Assembly (NCBI GenBank): GCA_947495165.1 | Contig: CANLXM010000003.1 | Span: 1-64,000 of the forward strand | Reading direction: 5' to 3' | DNA from: an uncultured Cellulomonadaceae bacterium | GTDB lineage: Bacteria > Actinomycetota > Actinomycetes > Actinomycetales > Cellulomonadaceae | DNA: 64,000 nucleotides | Shown here: positions 29,864-38,385 of the stretch, one piece after another | Layout: each line of letters starts with the position of its first letter | Numbering within the stretch: the first letter of the stretch is position 1 | Notes under the pieces: model-generated | Databases searched by the model: none | Told to the model about the DNA's origin: nothing | Seen by the model: only the letters and a program-made list of their open reading frames with translations | Program-made: the position numbers and the translations under genes

Positions 29864-30925
29864 GTGAGAGGCGAATACAAGGTTCCTGGTGGCAAGCTCG
29901 TCGCGGTCGACATCGAGACCTCCGGGGGGGACGCCGACGCGCGGCTGACCCGGGTGGCGATCTCGGGTGACTTCTTCCTCGAGCCGGACACTGCGCTCGA
30001 GGACATCGACGGCGCCCTGACCGGGATGCCTGCGTCCGCCGGTGTCGCCCAGCTCGCCGCGGCCATCGAGGCGGTCCTGGACGACTCGGTCGCCATGGTC
30101 GGGTTCTCCGCCGAGGCCGTCGCGATCGCCGTGCGGCGCGCGCTCGGGCACGCGACCGGCTGGCACGACCACACCTTCGAGGTCATCCACGAGGGCCCGC
30201 AGTCGCCCGCAATGCACCTCGCGCTCGACCAGGTGCTGTCCGAGTCCGTGGACGCGGGTACCCGCGGGCCGACGCTGCGCATCTGGGAGTGGGGCGCGCC
30301 GGCGGTCATCATCGGGTCGTTCCAGTCGCTGCGGAACGAGGTCGACCCCGAGGGGGCCGAGCGGCACGGCATCACCGTGGTCCGCCGCATCTCCGGCGGC
30401 GGCGCGATGTTCGTCGAGCCGGGCAACACGATCACCTACTCGCTGACCGTCCCGGGGTCTCTGGTCGAGGGCCTGAGCTTCGAGCAGTCCTACGCGTTCC
30501 TGGACGACTGGGTGCTCGGGGCGCTCGCGGACGTCGGCGTCCAGGCGACCTACAAGCCGCTCAACGACATCGCGTCCCCGGCGGGCAAGATCGCGGGCGC
30601 GGCCCAGAAGCGGTTCGTGCGCGGCGCGGTCCTGCACCACGTGACGATGGCCTACGACATCGACGCGGACAAGATGCTCGAGGTGCTGCGGATCGGCCGC
30701 GAGAAGATGAGCGACAAGGGGACCAAGAGCGCCAACAAGCGCGTGGACCCCGTGCGCTCGCAGACCGGGATGGCACGCGAGGACGTGATCGAGGCCTTCA
30801 AGGCGCACTTCCGGGGCCGCTACGCGACGGTCGACGGCGCGATCACCGACGCCGAGCGCGCCCGGGCGACAGAGCTCGCCGAGACCAAGTTCTCGTCCCC
30901 AGAGTGGACCGCGCGGGTGCCCTGA
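29864..30925 (+). CDS. lplA: Lipoate-protein ligase A with N-terminal accessory domain
   Basis: 353 aa. It attaches lipoate to the E2 and H proteins of oxo-acid dehydrogenases and the glycine cleavage system via lipoyl-AMP. The catalytic BPL/LPL domain (about 110-310) has RRISGGGAMFVEPGN for lipoyl-AMP binding and the lysine in IAGAAQKR. The accessory domain, C-terminal in E. coli LplA, lies here at the N-terminus (MRGEYKVPGGKLVAVDIE, about 1-85), an order seen in some actinobacteria and archaeal relatives. Divergent from padR by 77 bases. Confidence 0.85.
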   Translation: MRGEYKVPGGKLVAVDIETSGGDADARLTRVAISGDFFLEPDTALEDIDGALTGMPASAGVAQLAAAIEAVLDDSVAMVGFSAEAVAIAVRRALGHATGWHDHTFEVIHEGPQSPAMHLALDQVLSESVDAGTRGPTLRIWEWGAPAVIIGSFQSLRNEVDPEGAERHGITVVRRISGGGAMFVEPGNTITYSLTVPGSLVEGLSFEQSYAFLDDWVLGALADVGVQATYKPLNDIASPAGKIAGAAQKRFVRGAVLHHVTMAYDIDADKMLEVLRIGREKMSDKGTKSANKRVDPVRSQTGMAREDVIEAFKAHFRGRYATVDGAITDAERARATELAETKFSSPEWTARVP

Positions 30926-30932
30926 CTGGTGG

Positions 30933-31364
30933 CTATGAGCGGCGGTTGATGACCGCGAAGCTGACGATCAGTGTCCCCAGGAGCAGCGCCGGGAGGATGG
31001 CAGCGATGGCGAGGGGGTCCCAGGAGGTCGTCGCGACGAGCACGGTGCTGAGCGACGAGGCCATGATCGCGACGTATCCGACGATCGCGAGCGCTCGCGT
31101 GAGGACGTCGTCGTCGCGCTCGTCCGGCACGGCGCCGAACCAGCGCGCGGCCGAACCCGCCGCGCTGGGCCGGCGTACCGCGCGCCACCGACCGACCGCG
31201 GCGGCCGCCAGAACGGTCGCTCCGCCGACGAGGAAGCCCCCGGCCATGTTGCCTGGGCTGCGCCCGTTCAGGGCCAGATAGCCCAGGATGACGACGACGG
31301 CGCCCGCGAGGATGCTCAGGGACCAGATCGCTGTGGAGGGGGCGGTGCGGGGTTCAGTCGACAT
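30933..31364 (-). CDS. Small integral membrane protein in an XRE operon
   Basis: 143 aa with four predicted membrane helices (about 12-31, 41-58, 89-108, 117-138) and a central basic loop. GAGGAG 7 bases before ATG 31364 supports the start, which overlaps the upstream XRE gene by 11 bases. No family recognised. Pairs of a small XRE regulator and a 3-4-helix protein of this size are frequent in Gram-positive bacteria and of unknown function. Confidence 0.7.
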   Translation of the reverse strand: MSTEPRTAPSTAIWSLSILAGAVVVILGYLALNGRSPGNMAGGFLVGGATVLAAAAVGRWRAVRRPSAAGSAARWFGAVPDERDDDVLTRALAIVGYVAIMASSLSTVLVATTSWDPLAIAAILPALLLGTLIVSFAVINRRS

Positions 31365-31545
31365 GGAAGATCTCCTCGACGGTGGTGCGGAAGTGGCGCG
31401 CGATGGCGATCGCCAGGGGGAGGGACGGGTCGTACTTGCCGGTCTCGATCGAGTTGATCGTCTGCCTGGACACCCCGAGGACTGAGCCGAGCGCGGCCTG
31501 GGAGCGGCCCTCGGCCTCGCGCAGGGTGCGGACGTCGTTCTGCAA
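31354..31545 (-). CDS. XRE family transcriptional regulator (small)
   Basis: 63 aa, a single HTH_3 domain: VRTLREAEGRSQAALGSVLG then VSRQTINSIETGKYDPSLPL and the tail HFRTTVEEIFHVD. It starts at TTG 31545 with GAGGAG 5 bases upstream. Two TGTCAA-N6-TTGWCA dyads precede it, so it is probably autoregulated together with its membrane partner. Confidence 0.88.
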   Translation of the reverse strand: MQNDVRTLREAEGRSQAALGSVLGVSRQTINSIETGKYDPSLPLAIAIARHFRTTVEEIFHVD

Positions 31546-31558
31546 CGGTGCTCCTCGG

Positions 31559-31576
31559 TGTCAAGGGTGCTTGTCA
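31559..31576. promoter_or_regulatory. Candidate XRE operator, proximal copy
   Basis: TGTCAA then 6 bases then TTGTCA, 13 bases upstream of the XRE start. It matches the distal copy at 31605-31622 in 15 of 18 positions. Confidence 0.5.
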
Positions 31577-31604
31577 TGACGAGCCTGCCGGACGCGGGTG
31601 TGAG

Positions 31605-31622
31605 TGTCAAGTGTGTTTGACA
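31605..31622. promoter_or_regulatory. Candidate XRE operator, distal copy
   Basis: Perfect inverted repeat TGTCAA-gtgtgt-TTGACA. On the minus strand the left arm reads TTGACA, an ideal -35 box, so repressor binding here would block the XRE promoter. Confidence 0.5.
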
Positions 31623-31648
31623 TGCATGAGTCAGCGGAGCCGGGTGTC

Positions 31649-31705
31649 TTGACGTCGCTGGGTTACTCGGTAACTATTGCTCCTGACCGGTTGCATACCG
31701 AGTAA
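31649..31705 (+). promoter_or_regulatory. Promoter and dyad operator of the PadR-ABC operon
   Basis: A -35 box TTGACG (31649-31654) and a weak -10 region around TAACTAT (31671-31677). The perfect 10-bp inverted repeat TTACTCGGTA (31663-31672) and TACCGAGTAA (31696-31705), 23 bases apart, brackets the -10 and start region. This is the typical arrangement of a PadR repressor acting on its own operon. Confidence 0.6.
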
Positions 31706-31718
31706 GCAGGGGGATGGC

Positions 31719-32366
31719 ATGTCAGTACGTCTCGGTCTGTTGGCGCTGCTCGCAGAGCAGCCCATGCACGGATATCAGCTCCGTCAGGAGTTCGAGGCCC
31801 GCACGGGGGGGACCTGGCCGCTGAACATCGGCCAGGTGTACACGACGGTGCAGCGCTTGGTGCGCGACGGTCTGGTCGAGCCGGTGGTGCAGGGGCCCAC
31901 CGGCTCGGCCGACACAGACGAGGCGGCCGACGGCGCCCGGGAGACCGAGCAGTTCACCGTCACCGACGCGGGGCGCGCGGAGGCTGGCCAGTGGTGGACC
32001 ACGCCGGTGCTGCGGGGTGCCCCGGCGCGGGACGAGCTGGCGATCAAGCTCGCGCTCGCGGTCACGGTGCCCGGGGTGGACGTCGTCGACGTCGTTCGGC
32101 GCCAGCGCACCGAGACCATGAGCGCGCTCCGCGACTTCACCCGCCTCAAGGGCCGCACGGTCGAGGCGCACGGCCCGCAGGAGCTCGCCTGGTCGCTCGT
32201 GCTGGACAACCTCGTGTTCACCACCGAGGCCGAGATGCGCTGGCTCGACCACGTCGAGGCGCGCCTGCTGCGGGTCGCCTCCGAGCGCCCGACCGCGCCT
32301 GACGCGATGGCCCGGAACGCTGCAGGTGCCGAGTCCGCCGCGACGCCGCCGCGGGTCACCCGATGA
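31719..32366 (+). CDS. PadR family transcriptional regulator
   Basis: 215 aa. The winged helix MSVRLGLLALLAEQPMHGYQ (1-20), then NIGQVYTTVQRLVRDGLVEP (about 36-55), is followed by a long C-terminal helical dimerisation domain (Vir_C_2 type, about 100-190). It is the first gene of a three-gene operon; its stop overlaps the ABC ATPase start (ATGA). PadR regulators in this position usually repress an adjacent exporter until an antimicrobial or lipid ligand is bound. Confidence 0.9.
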   Translation: MSVRLGLLALLAEQPMHGYQLRQEFEARTGGTWPLNIGQVYTTVQRLVRDGLVEPVVQGPTGSADTDEAADGARETEQFTVTDAGRAEAGQWWTTPVLRGAPARDELAIKLALAVTVPGVDVVDVVRRQRTETMSALRDFTRLKGRTVEAHGPQELAWSLVLDNLVFTTEAEMRWLDHVEARLLRVASERPTAPDAMARNAAGAESAATPPRVTR

Positions 32367-33130
32367 GCCCGGACTTCGACACCCACCCGGTCCTGCTCCG
32401 CATGGAGGGCGTCGAGCGCTCCCACGGAGACGGACCCGCGACCGTGCACGCGCTGCGCGGCGTCGACCTCACCGTCCGGATGGGCGAGCTCGTCGCGGTC
32501 ATGGGGCCCTCGGGCTCCGGCAAGTCGACGCTGCTCAACCTCGCCGGCGGGCTCGACACCCCTACCTCAGGGACGGTCAGCCTGGTGGAGCGTCCGATCT
32601 CCGGGCTCGACGGGAAGCAGCGGGCGCGGCTGCGCCGCCGCTCCGTGGGCTACGTCTTCCAGGACTTCAACCTCATCCCCGCACTGACGGCGGTCGAGAA
32701 CGTGGCGCTGCCGCGTGAGCTCGACGGGCTGCGCGTGCGGACGGCCCGCCGCGAGGCGCTCCGATCCCTGCACGACGTCGGGATCGCGGACCTCGCCGAC
32801 CGCTTCCCGGAGGAGATGTCCGGGGGCCAGCGCCAGCGCGTCGCGATCGCCCGTGCACTGACGGGCCCCCGCCGTCTGGTCCTGGCCGACGAGCCCACGG
32901 GCGCCCTCGACTCCACCACGGGCGAAGAGATCATGTCGGTCCTGCGCGCCCGCATCGACGCGGGCGCCGCCGGGCTGCTGGTCACGCACGAGCCGCGGTT
33001 TGCCGCGTGGGCCGATCGCACGATCTTCCTGCGCGACGGCGTCGTGGTCGACGCGACCCAGACCGCCGCGGGGCCGGCATCGCTGCTGGTCGGGGCGCCG
33101 GGCGAGGGACCGGCCGGGCCGTGGAGCTGA
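32363..33130 (+). CDS. ABC transporter ATPase (MacB/LolD type)
   Basis: 255 aa single ABC domain: Walker A GPSGSGKST (about 48-56), Q-loop FQDFNLIPAL, signature SGGQRQR (about 152-158), Walker B LVLADEPTGALDS. The QDFNL/TGALDS pattern is that of MacB/LolD/BceA ATPases that work with FtsX-type permeases rather than importers. It overlaps both neighbours (4 bases with padR, 10 bases with the permease gene). Confidence 0.92.
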   Translation: MSPDFDTHPVLLRMEGVERSHGDGPATVHALRGVDLTVRMGELVAVMGPSGSGKSTLLNLAGGLDTPTSGTVSLVERPISGLDGKQRARLRRRSVGYVFQDFNLIPALTAVENVALPRELDGLRVRTARREALRSLHDVGIADLADRFPEEMSGGQRQRVAIARALTGPRRLVLADEPTGALDSTTGEEIMSVLRARIDAGAAGLLVTHEPRFAAWADRTIFLRDGVVVDATQTAAGPASLLVGAPGEGPAGPWS

Positions 33131-35961
33131 ACGGGGAAGGATCTCGCTGGTCAGCGTGGCGGGTCGCGGTGCGGCTCGCGCGGCGCGACGCGATGCGCAG
33201 CAAGGGACGGACGGCGCTGATCGCGGCCCTCGTCGCGCTGCCCGTGCTCGCGGGAACTGTCGCGGTCATCCTCGTGACCTCTGCCGTCCCGACCCAGTCG
33301 CGCCTGATGGGTTGGGCGCTCGGGCCCGAGGCGCAGGCCAAGATCGTGTGGATCGGCGACGTCTCGCTCGAGCAGGGCCTCGAGCTGGACGGAGGGCTTC
33401 CCGACTACTACGTGCCGGACGAGGATCCGCTCGACGGCGCCGTGCCGGTGTCCGTGGTTGAGGAGCGCGTCCTGGCTGCTTTGCCCGCGGGAAGCGAACT
33501 CTCCCGCACGTGGAGCGTATTGACCGAGGTGACCGGTTCGGCACCGCGGCCCGGCGACGTCAGGACGACGGAGCTGGACCCACGGGTGATGGCCGGGCTG
33601 GTGACGCTGCGTGAGGGCCGCCTGCCCGCAGGATCTGACGAGGCTGTCGTGTCCTGGGACGTGGCACGACGGATCGGGGCGCTGATCGGCTCGAGCGTCC
33701 GGGTGAGCCTGACTGACTCCGTCGACAGGGTAGAGGGCGACGACGTCGCGCTGGAGATCGTCGGGATCTATGACGTGCCCACGGTCGCGGACTCTGCCGG
33801 CGTGATGGCACCGCTCGGTGCGATCCTCGACCTCGATGCAGTGGAGCGCGATCACACCTCCGCGCACCCCGAGATCGGCTGGTTCGTCCACGGAGAGCAG
33901 CCGGTCGGGTGGAACGACGTCCAGTCGCTGAACGCCGTGGGTGCGGTGGCCGTCAGCAGGCACGTCGTCGACCTGCCGCCTCGGGCGAGCGATGTGAGCT
34001 TTGTCGACCAGGGCGCGGACGGCGGGAGCTCCTTCAGCGTGGCCACGCTGAGCATCGGCGGCGCCGTGGTCGTGTTCGGGCTGTTTGAGATCATCATGTT
34101 GATCGGACCGGCGTTCGCCGTCGGTGCCCGGCGCAACGAGCGCCAGCTCGCCCTCGTCGCGGCCGTCGGTGGGGACCGTCGCTCGCTGCGCCGGATCGTC
34201 CTGCTCGGAGGTGTGGTGATCGGCGGGGCCGCGTCGCTCGGGGGGATCGGCGGTGGCATCGCGGTGGCAGCGGTCGCGCGGCAGGTCCTCAACAGCCGGT
34301 ACGCCTACAGCATGCCGGAGTGGAACGTGCCCTCGCTCCTGCTACTGGCGCTGGCCGCCTTCGGGACGTCGGTCGCGGTGGCGGCGGCGTGGGCGCCAGC
34401 GCGTCGCGCGGGGCGCATGGACGTGGTCGCTGCCCTCGCGCAGCGGCGGACCACGGTCGTACCGCGCCGCCGCCGGTCGCTCGTCGCCGTCGGTATCCTC
34501 GGGGCGAGCCTGGCAGCGGCGCTCCTCGGGGCTGGCAAGGAGTCCCCAGCGCTGATGATCGGCGGAGTCGTGGGCATGCTGGGTGGGGTCGTCCTCCTCT
34601 CAGGCGGAGTCCTCGGCGTGATCGCCCACCTGGCGCCGCGACTGGGGCCAGCAGGCCGCTACGCGGCGCGGGACGCCGTTCGGCAGCACGCTCGGACCGC
34701 TCCTGCGCTGGCGGCCATCGTCGCGGCCGCGGCCGGGGTGGTCGCCGCCGGCACCTTCGTGAGCTCGAAGGACGCGCAGGACGCGGCCATGCGGTCGACG
34801 TTCGTGGCGGACGGTCGAGTGATCGTGACGACGACGGGTAGCGCGCCGGATCCCGACGTCGTGACGGCGCTCGAGACCACGCTCCCGCTCGCCGATCTCA
34901 TCGAGGTACGTACAGCGACGTTTGATCCGGGCAGCCTGAGCCAGCAGGAGGCGGAGTCCGCGGCGCGGGGGGAGCTCTCCTTGTGGCTGTCGGCTGTCGC
35001 CGCCCCGGAGAGTCTCTGCCCGCTCGACGGTGCGGGGGTGGTGACCGATGAAGCCACGACCGCCGCTGTCGCTGACGATCCGCGCTGCGTCCCGGACGTC
35101 GGCGACGGGACGCCGACGAACGCGGTCCCATGGATGGGCGTCACGTCGACCATCGTGGACGACGGCACCGTGATGGACGCGCTCGGCCTGCCTGGAGCCG
35201 CCGATGCTGCCCGCGCGCTGCGCGACGGCTACGTACTCGTGAGCGATGACTCCTACCTGTGGTCCGGCGACGAGATGCGACTCAGCCAATATCGTGCCGA
35301 CTATGTGTCCGGCCTCACGGATGTCGAGCCTGAGGAGCTGGTGTCCACACACGCCGCCAAGGCGGTCGCGCTGCCGCTGGGCGCTGACGTCGTTCTGCCG
35401 CCTTCGGTCGCCGCCGAGCTCGGGCTGGCGACCGAGCGCCAGGGCTTCGTCGGTGTCCCGGACCGGCCGATCACGACCGGCGAGGAGCGCGCGGCGAGCG
35501 CGGCCGTCGCCGCCGCGACCGACGCCGAGGTGTGGCTCACGGTCGAACGCGGCTTCCAGTCCGACAGCGCCATGTACTACTCCCTCCTCCTCGCCGCTGC
35601 GGTCGTCGTCGGCGCCGGCGCGACGGGCATCGTCCTCGCGCTCTCGTCCGCCGAGACCCGCCCGGACATGGCCACCCTCGGGGCGATCGGCGCACCGCCC
35701 GCGCTGCGTCGTCGGGTCGCCGCGGCGCAGGCTGCCCTCGTGACCGTCCCCGGCCTGGTGCTCGGGAGCGTCGTCGGCGTCGCCTTCGCGTGGGTGCTCG
35801 TGCTCACGCGCCAGCAGGAGTCTGGCGGTGGGTCGTGGCCCTTGACCGTCCCGTGGCTCGAGCTGGGCGTGATGGTCGTGGGCGTGCCGCTCGTCGTCAT
35901 GGGCGGCGCCTATCTGCTCACGCGCTCGCGGCTGCCGATGATCCGGCGGCTCACCGACTAG
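33121..35961 (+). CDS. FtsX-like ABC permease (large, duplicated)
   Basis: 946 aa. GTG 33121 overlaps the ATPase gene by 10 bases. The first helix (about 27-50, ALIAALVALPVLAGTVAVIL) is followed by a large extracytoplasmic domain, three FtsX helices (about 320-450), further helices to about 560, a second extracytoplasmic domain and three C-terminal helices (about 820-940). This 10-helix plan matches the duplicated FtsX permeases of actinobacteria. With the MacB-type ATPase and PadR it likely forms a ligand-inducible efflux or lipid/peptide-handling complex. Confidence 0.88.
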   Translation: MELNGEGSRWSAWRVAVRLARRDAMRSKGRTALIAALVALPVLAGTVAVILVTSAVPTQSRLMGWALGPEAQAKIVWIGDVSLEQGLELDGGLPDYYVPDEDPLDGAVPVSVVEERVLAALPAGSELSRTWSVLTEVTGSAPRPGDVRTTELDPRVMAGLVTLREGRLPAGSDEAVVSWDVARRIGALIGSSVRVSLTDSVDRVEGDDVALEIVGIYDVPTVADSAGVMAPLGAILDLDAVERDHTSAHPEIGWFVHGEQPVGWNDVQSLNAVGAVAVSRHVVDLPPRASDVSFVDQGADGGSSFSVATLSIGGAVVVFGLFEIIMLIGPAFAVGARRNERQLALVAAVGGDRRSLRRIVLLGGVVIGGAASLGGIGGGIAVAAVARQVLNSRYAYSMPEWNVPSLLLLALAAFGTSVAVAAAWAPARRAGRMDVVAALAQRRTTVVPRRRRSLVAVGILGASLAAALLGAGKESPALMIGGVVGMLGGVVLLSGGVLGVIAHLAPRLGPAGRYAARDAVRQHARTAPALAAIVAAAAGVVAAGTFVSSKDAQDAAMRSTFVADGRVIVTTTGSAPDPDVVTALETTLPLADLIEVRTATFDPGSLSQQEAESAARGELSLWLSAVAAPESLCPLDGAGVVTDEATTAAVADDPRCVPDVGDGTPTNAVPWMGVTSTIVDDGTVMDALGLPGAADAARALRDGYVLVSDDSYLWSGDEMRLSQYRADYVSGLTDVEPEELVSTHAAKAVALPLGADVVLPPSVAAELGLATERQGFVGVPDRPITTGEERAASAAVAAATDAEVWLTVERGFQSDSAMYYSLLLAAAVVVGAGATGIVLALSSAETRPDMATLGAIGAPPALRRRVAAAQAALVTVPGLVLGSVVGVAFAWVLVLTRQQESGGGSWPLTVPWLELGVMVVGVPLVVMGGAYLLTRSRLPMIRRLTD

Positions 35962-35971
35962 CGCGGTGCGC

Positions 35972-36688
35972 TCAGGGCCGCGGCCGTGCCCCGAACACCG
36001 CCGACCCCACCCGCACGGTCGTCGCCCCCTCGGCGATCGCCAGCTCGAGGTCCCCGCTCATCCCCATGGACAGCTCGGTCGCGTCCTCGGTTCCCGGCGC
36101 GGACGATCCCACGATCGTGTCGCGCAGCTCCCGCAGCAGCGCATACCCGGCGCGAACACGCGACGCGTCCGGGCTGTTCGCCCCGATCGTCATCAGCCCG
36201 CGCAGCCGCACACCCGGGAGGGCCGCGACGCGCAGGGCGAGCTCGACGGCGTCGTCGGGCGCCGCCCCGAACTTCGAGGGCTCGCCCGAGACGTTGACCT
36301 GCACCAGCACGTCGAGCTCGCGCCCGACGGCGACGCACCGGTCGGAGATCCGCTCGGCCAGCGGCAGGGCGTCGATCGTCTCGATGCAGTCGACGTGGCG
36401 CAGGGCGGCGTTGACCTTGTTGGACTGCAGGTGGCCGATCAGGTGGATCCGGGGCGGCTGGGGGAGCGCGCCGAGCACCTCGGCCTTCGCGACGACCTCC
36501 TGGACGCGGCTCTCGCCGAGCAGGTCCGCCCCGGCCAGGACGGCCTCCGCGGCGCGCTCGGCGGAGACGGTCTTCGACGCGAAGAGGATCCGCACGTCGT
36601 CGGGCGCACGGCCGGCGGCCTCGGCGGCGGCGGCCACGCGGGCGCGGACGGCGGCGATCGCCTCGGACACCGGCGGCGGAGTGCTCAT
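35972..36688 (-). CDS. yggS: YggS family pyridoxal phosphate homeostasis protein
   Basis: 238 aa, the usual length of this TIM-barrel PLP-binding family (PROSC/YggS). K39 in VRILFASKTVSAE is the expected PLP lysine, and HLIGHLQSNKVNAALRHVDC and SMGMSGDLELAIAEGATTVR are the family signatures. It buffers free PLP and has no known catalytic reaction. A TACGAT box 8 bases upstream of the ATG hints at a near-leaderless start. Divergent from the DUF2079 gene with a 33-base gap, and convergent with the FtsX permease gene. Confidence 0.93.
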   Translation of the reverse strand: MSTPPPVSEAIAAVRARVAAAAEAAGRAPDDVRILFASKTVSAERAAEAVLAGADLLGESRVQEVVAKAEVLGALPQPPRIHLIGHLQSNKVNAALRHVDCIETIDALPLAERISDRCVAVGRELDVLVQVNVSGEPSKFGAAPDDAVELALRVAALPGVRLRGLMTIGANSPDASRVRAGYALLRELRDTIVGSSAPGTEDATELSMGMSGDLELAIAEGATTVRVGSAVFGARPRP

Positions 36689-36721
36689 GGAACCGCATCG
36701 TAGTTGGCTCGCGCGTGCGCC

Positions 36722-38281
36722 ATGATGGAGCGCATGCGGGGGCAGCCGGCAGGTGAGACGAGCGACGTCGGCGTTCCCGCGCACGCCCGCGCGGAGCCGG
36801 ACGGCCCGGGCCAGGCGTTCGCCGACGCGCTGCGCCGCTGGGCGCGCACCCCGATCCCGCGCGACCGCACCGCGCCCCAGCCGTCCCGCTGGCCCGTGGC
36901 GATCCTCGCCGTCGTCGCCTTCGGTGCTTACCTCCTGCTCTCGCTCACGCGGTGGTGGCGGGCGGAGAACCCCAGCTGGGACCTCGCGATCTTCGAGCAG
37001 GCGATCCGCGGGTACGCGAACCTCGGCGCGCCGATCGTCGACATCAAGGGCCCGGGCTACCACCAGCTCGGCGACCACTTCTCCCCGCTGCTGGCCCTGG
37101 TCGCGCCCGTGTACCGGCTGTTCCCCGGCCCCGTCACGCTGCTGGTCGTGCAGTGCGCGCTGGTGGCCGTGTCGGTCGTGCCGCTCGTGATCGTCGCCCG
37201 GCGGATCCTCGGCGCGTGGGCCGGCCTCGGCGTCGGCGTCGCGTACGCGTTCTCCTGGGGCATCCAGTCCGCGGTCGACGTGCAGTTTCACGAGTACGCG
37301 CTGGCCGCGCCGATCCTGAGCTTCGGGCTCGCCGCCGCGCTCGAGGCCCGGTGGCGCACGGCATGCGTGTGGATCCTGCTGCTGCTCGGCGTCAAGGAGG
37401 ACCTCGGCCTGAGCGTCGCCGCGTTCGGCGTCGTGCTGTGGCTGTGGGGTGTGCGCCGCGCGGGGACCGCGATGATCGCCGCGGGCGCGCTCGGGATGGC
37501 CTTCGTGCTGTTCGTCGCTGTGCCGTTCTTCAACCCGCACGGGCGCTACGACTACTGGGGCAAGCTGGGCGACGACGACGGCGCGACCGGGTCGGGCGGC
37601 CTGCTCGCCTCCGTCGGGGACGCCGTCGCTGGCATCGTCCAGCCCGCCGACGTCAAGCTTCAGACCATCGTCATGCTGCTGGTCGTCACCGCGTTCGTCG
37701 CCCTGCGCTCGCCCCTGGTCCTGATGCTCGTGCCGACGCTGCTGTGGCGGTTCGCGGGGTCCAACACGTTTTACTGGGGCACCACCTGGCACTACTCGAT
37801 CATCCTGATGCCCGTCGTGTTCGCGGCGCTGATCGACGGGCTGCGGCTGCTGCGCGAGTCCCGGCACGACTGGGCGCGCAGCGCCGCGCGCGCGGTGCCG
37901 GCCGTCGCTGTCGTGGTCGCCGCGGCGCTGACGACTCAGTACCCGTTGGGCGACCTGGCCAGGCCGGAGACCTACGTCGTCGGCGCGCGGGCCGCGGGGG
38001 CGGAGCGGGCGCTCGCGGTGATCCCGCCCGGAGCGAGCGTCGCGACCGACACGGGGCTGATCGTCCAGCTCGCGAAGGACCGCACCGTCTACTGGGTCAC
38101 GACGGACCCGACCGTCCGGCCGGACTACGTCGCCATCTACACCACGCGCGGCTGGGGCCCCGACGCCCCGACGGACGTCGCGCGCTACGCCGAGCAGCTC
38201 TTCCCCGGCACGGACTACACGACCGCCCACGACGCCGACGGCTTCCTGATCGCCCGCCGCACCCACCCCGCGATCCCCTAG
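36722..38281 (+). CDS. DUF2079 polytopic membrane protein
   Basis: 519 aa with about ten membrane helices from residue 60 onward. The conserved DUF2079 region is clear: NPSWDLAIFEQAIRGYANLG, then GYHQLGDHFSPLLALVAPVY and VDVQFHEYALAAPILSFG. The family is distantly related to GT-C glycosyltransferases; the acidic and His residues in the first extracellular loops (D/E-Q, HFSP, QFHEY) fit such a role, but no reaction is known. Several ATG codons cluster at the start (36722, 36725, 36734), so the exact N-terminus is uncertain. Confidence 0.85.
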   Translation: MMERMRGQPAGETSDVGVPAHARAEPDGPGQAFADALRRWARTPIPRDRTAPQPSRWPVAILAVVAFGAYLLLSLTRWWRAENPSWDLAIFEQAIRGYANLGAPIVDIKGPGYHQLGDHFSPLLALVAPVYRLFPGPVTLLVVQCALVAVSVVPLVIVARRILGAWAGLGVGVAYAFSWGIQSAVDVQFHEYALAAPILSFGLAAALEARWRTACVWILLLLGVKEDLGLSVAAFGVVLWLWGVRRAGTAMIAAGALGMAFVLFVAVPFFNPHGRYDYWGKLGDDDGATGSGGLLASVGDAVAGIVQPADVKLQTIVMLLVVTAFVALRSPLVLMLVPTLLWRFAGSNTFYWGTTWHYSIILMPVVFAALIDGLRLLRESRHDWARSAARAVPAVAVVVAAALTTQYPLGDLARPETYVVGARAAGAERALAVIPPGASVATDTGLIVQLAKDRTVYWVTTDPTVRPDYVAIYTTRGWGPDAPTDVARYAEQLFPGTDYTTAHDADGFLIARRTHPAIP

Positions 38282-38301
38282 ACCCCCCAGCCCTCGCGGC
38301 C

Positions 38302-38367
38302 CCGCTGAGTGCACAGTTTTCGCGGTCCTGAGCGGCTCGAACACCGCCAACAGCGTGCACTCAGCGG
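38302..38367. repeat. Intergenic hairpin (REP-like element 2)
   Basis: CCGCTGAGTGCAC (38302-38314) and GTGCACTCAGCGG (38355-38367) form a perfect 13-bp stem; the interior pairs imperfectly (GCGGT with ACCGC). It lies between convergent genes, so it may also terminate both. Its sequence is unrelated to elements 1 and 3. Confidence 0.6.
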
Positions 38368-38385
38368 AGGGGGCGGTCGGGTGGG

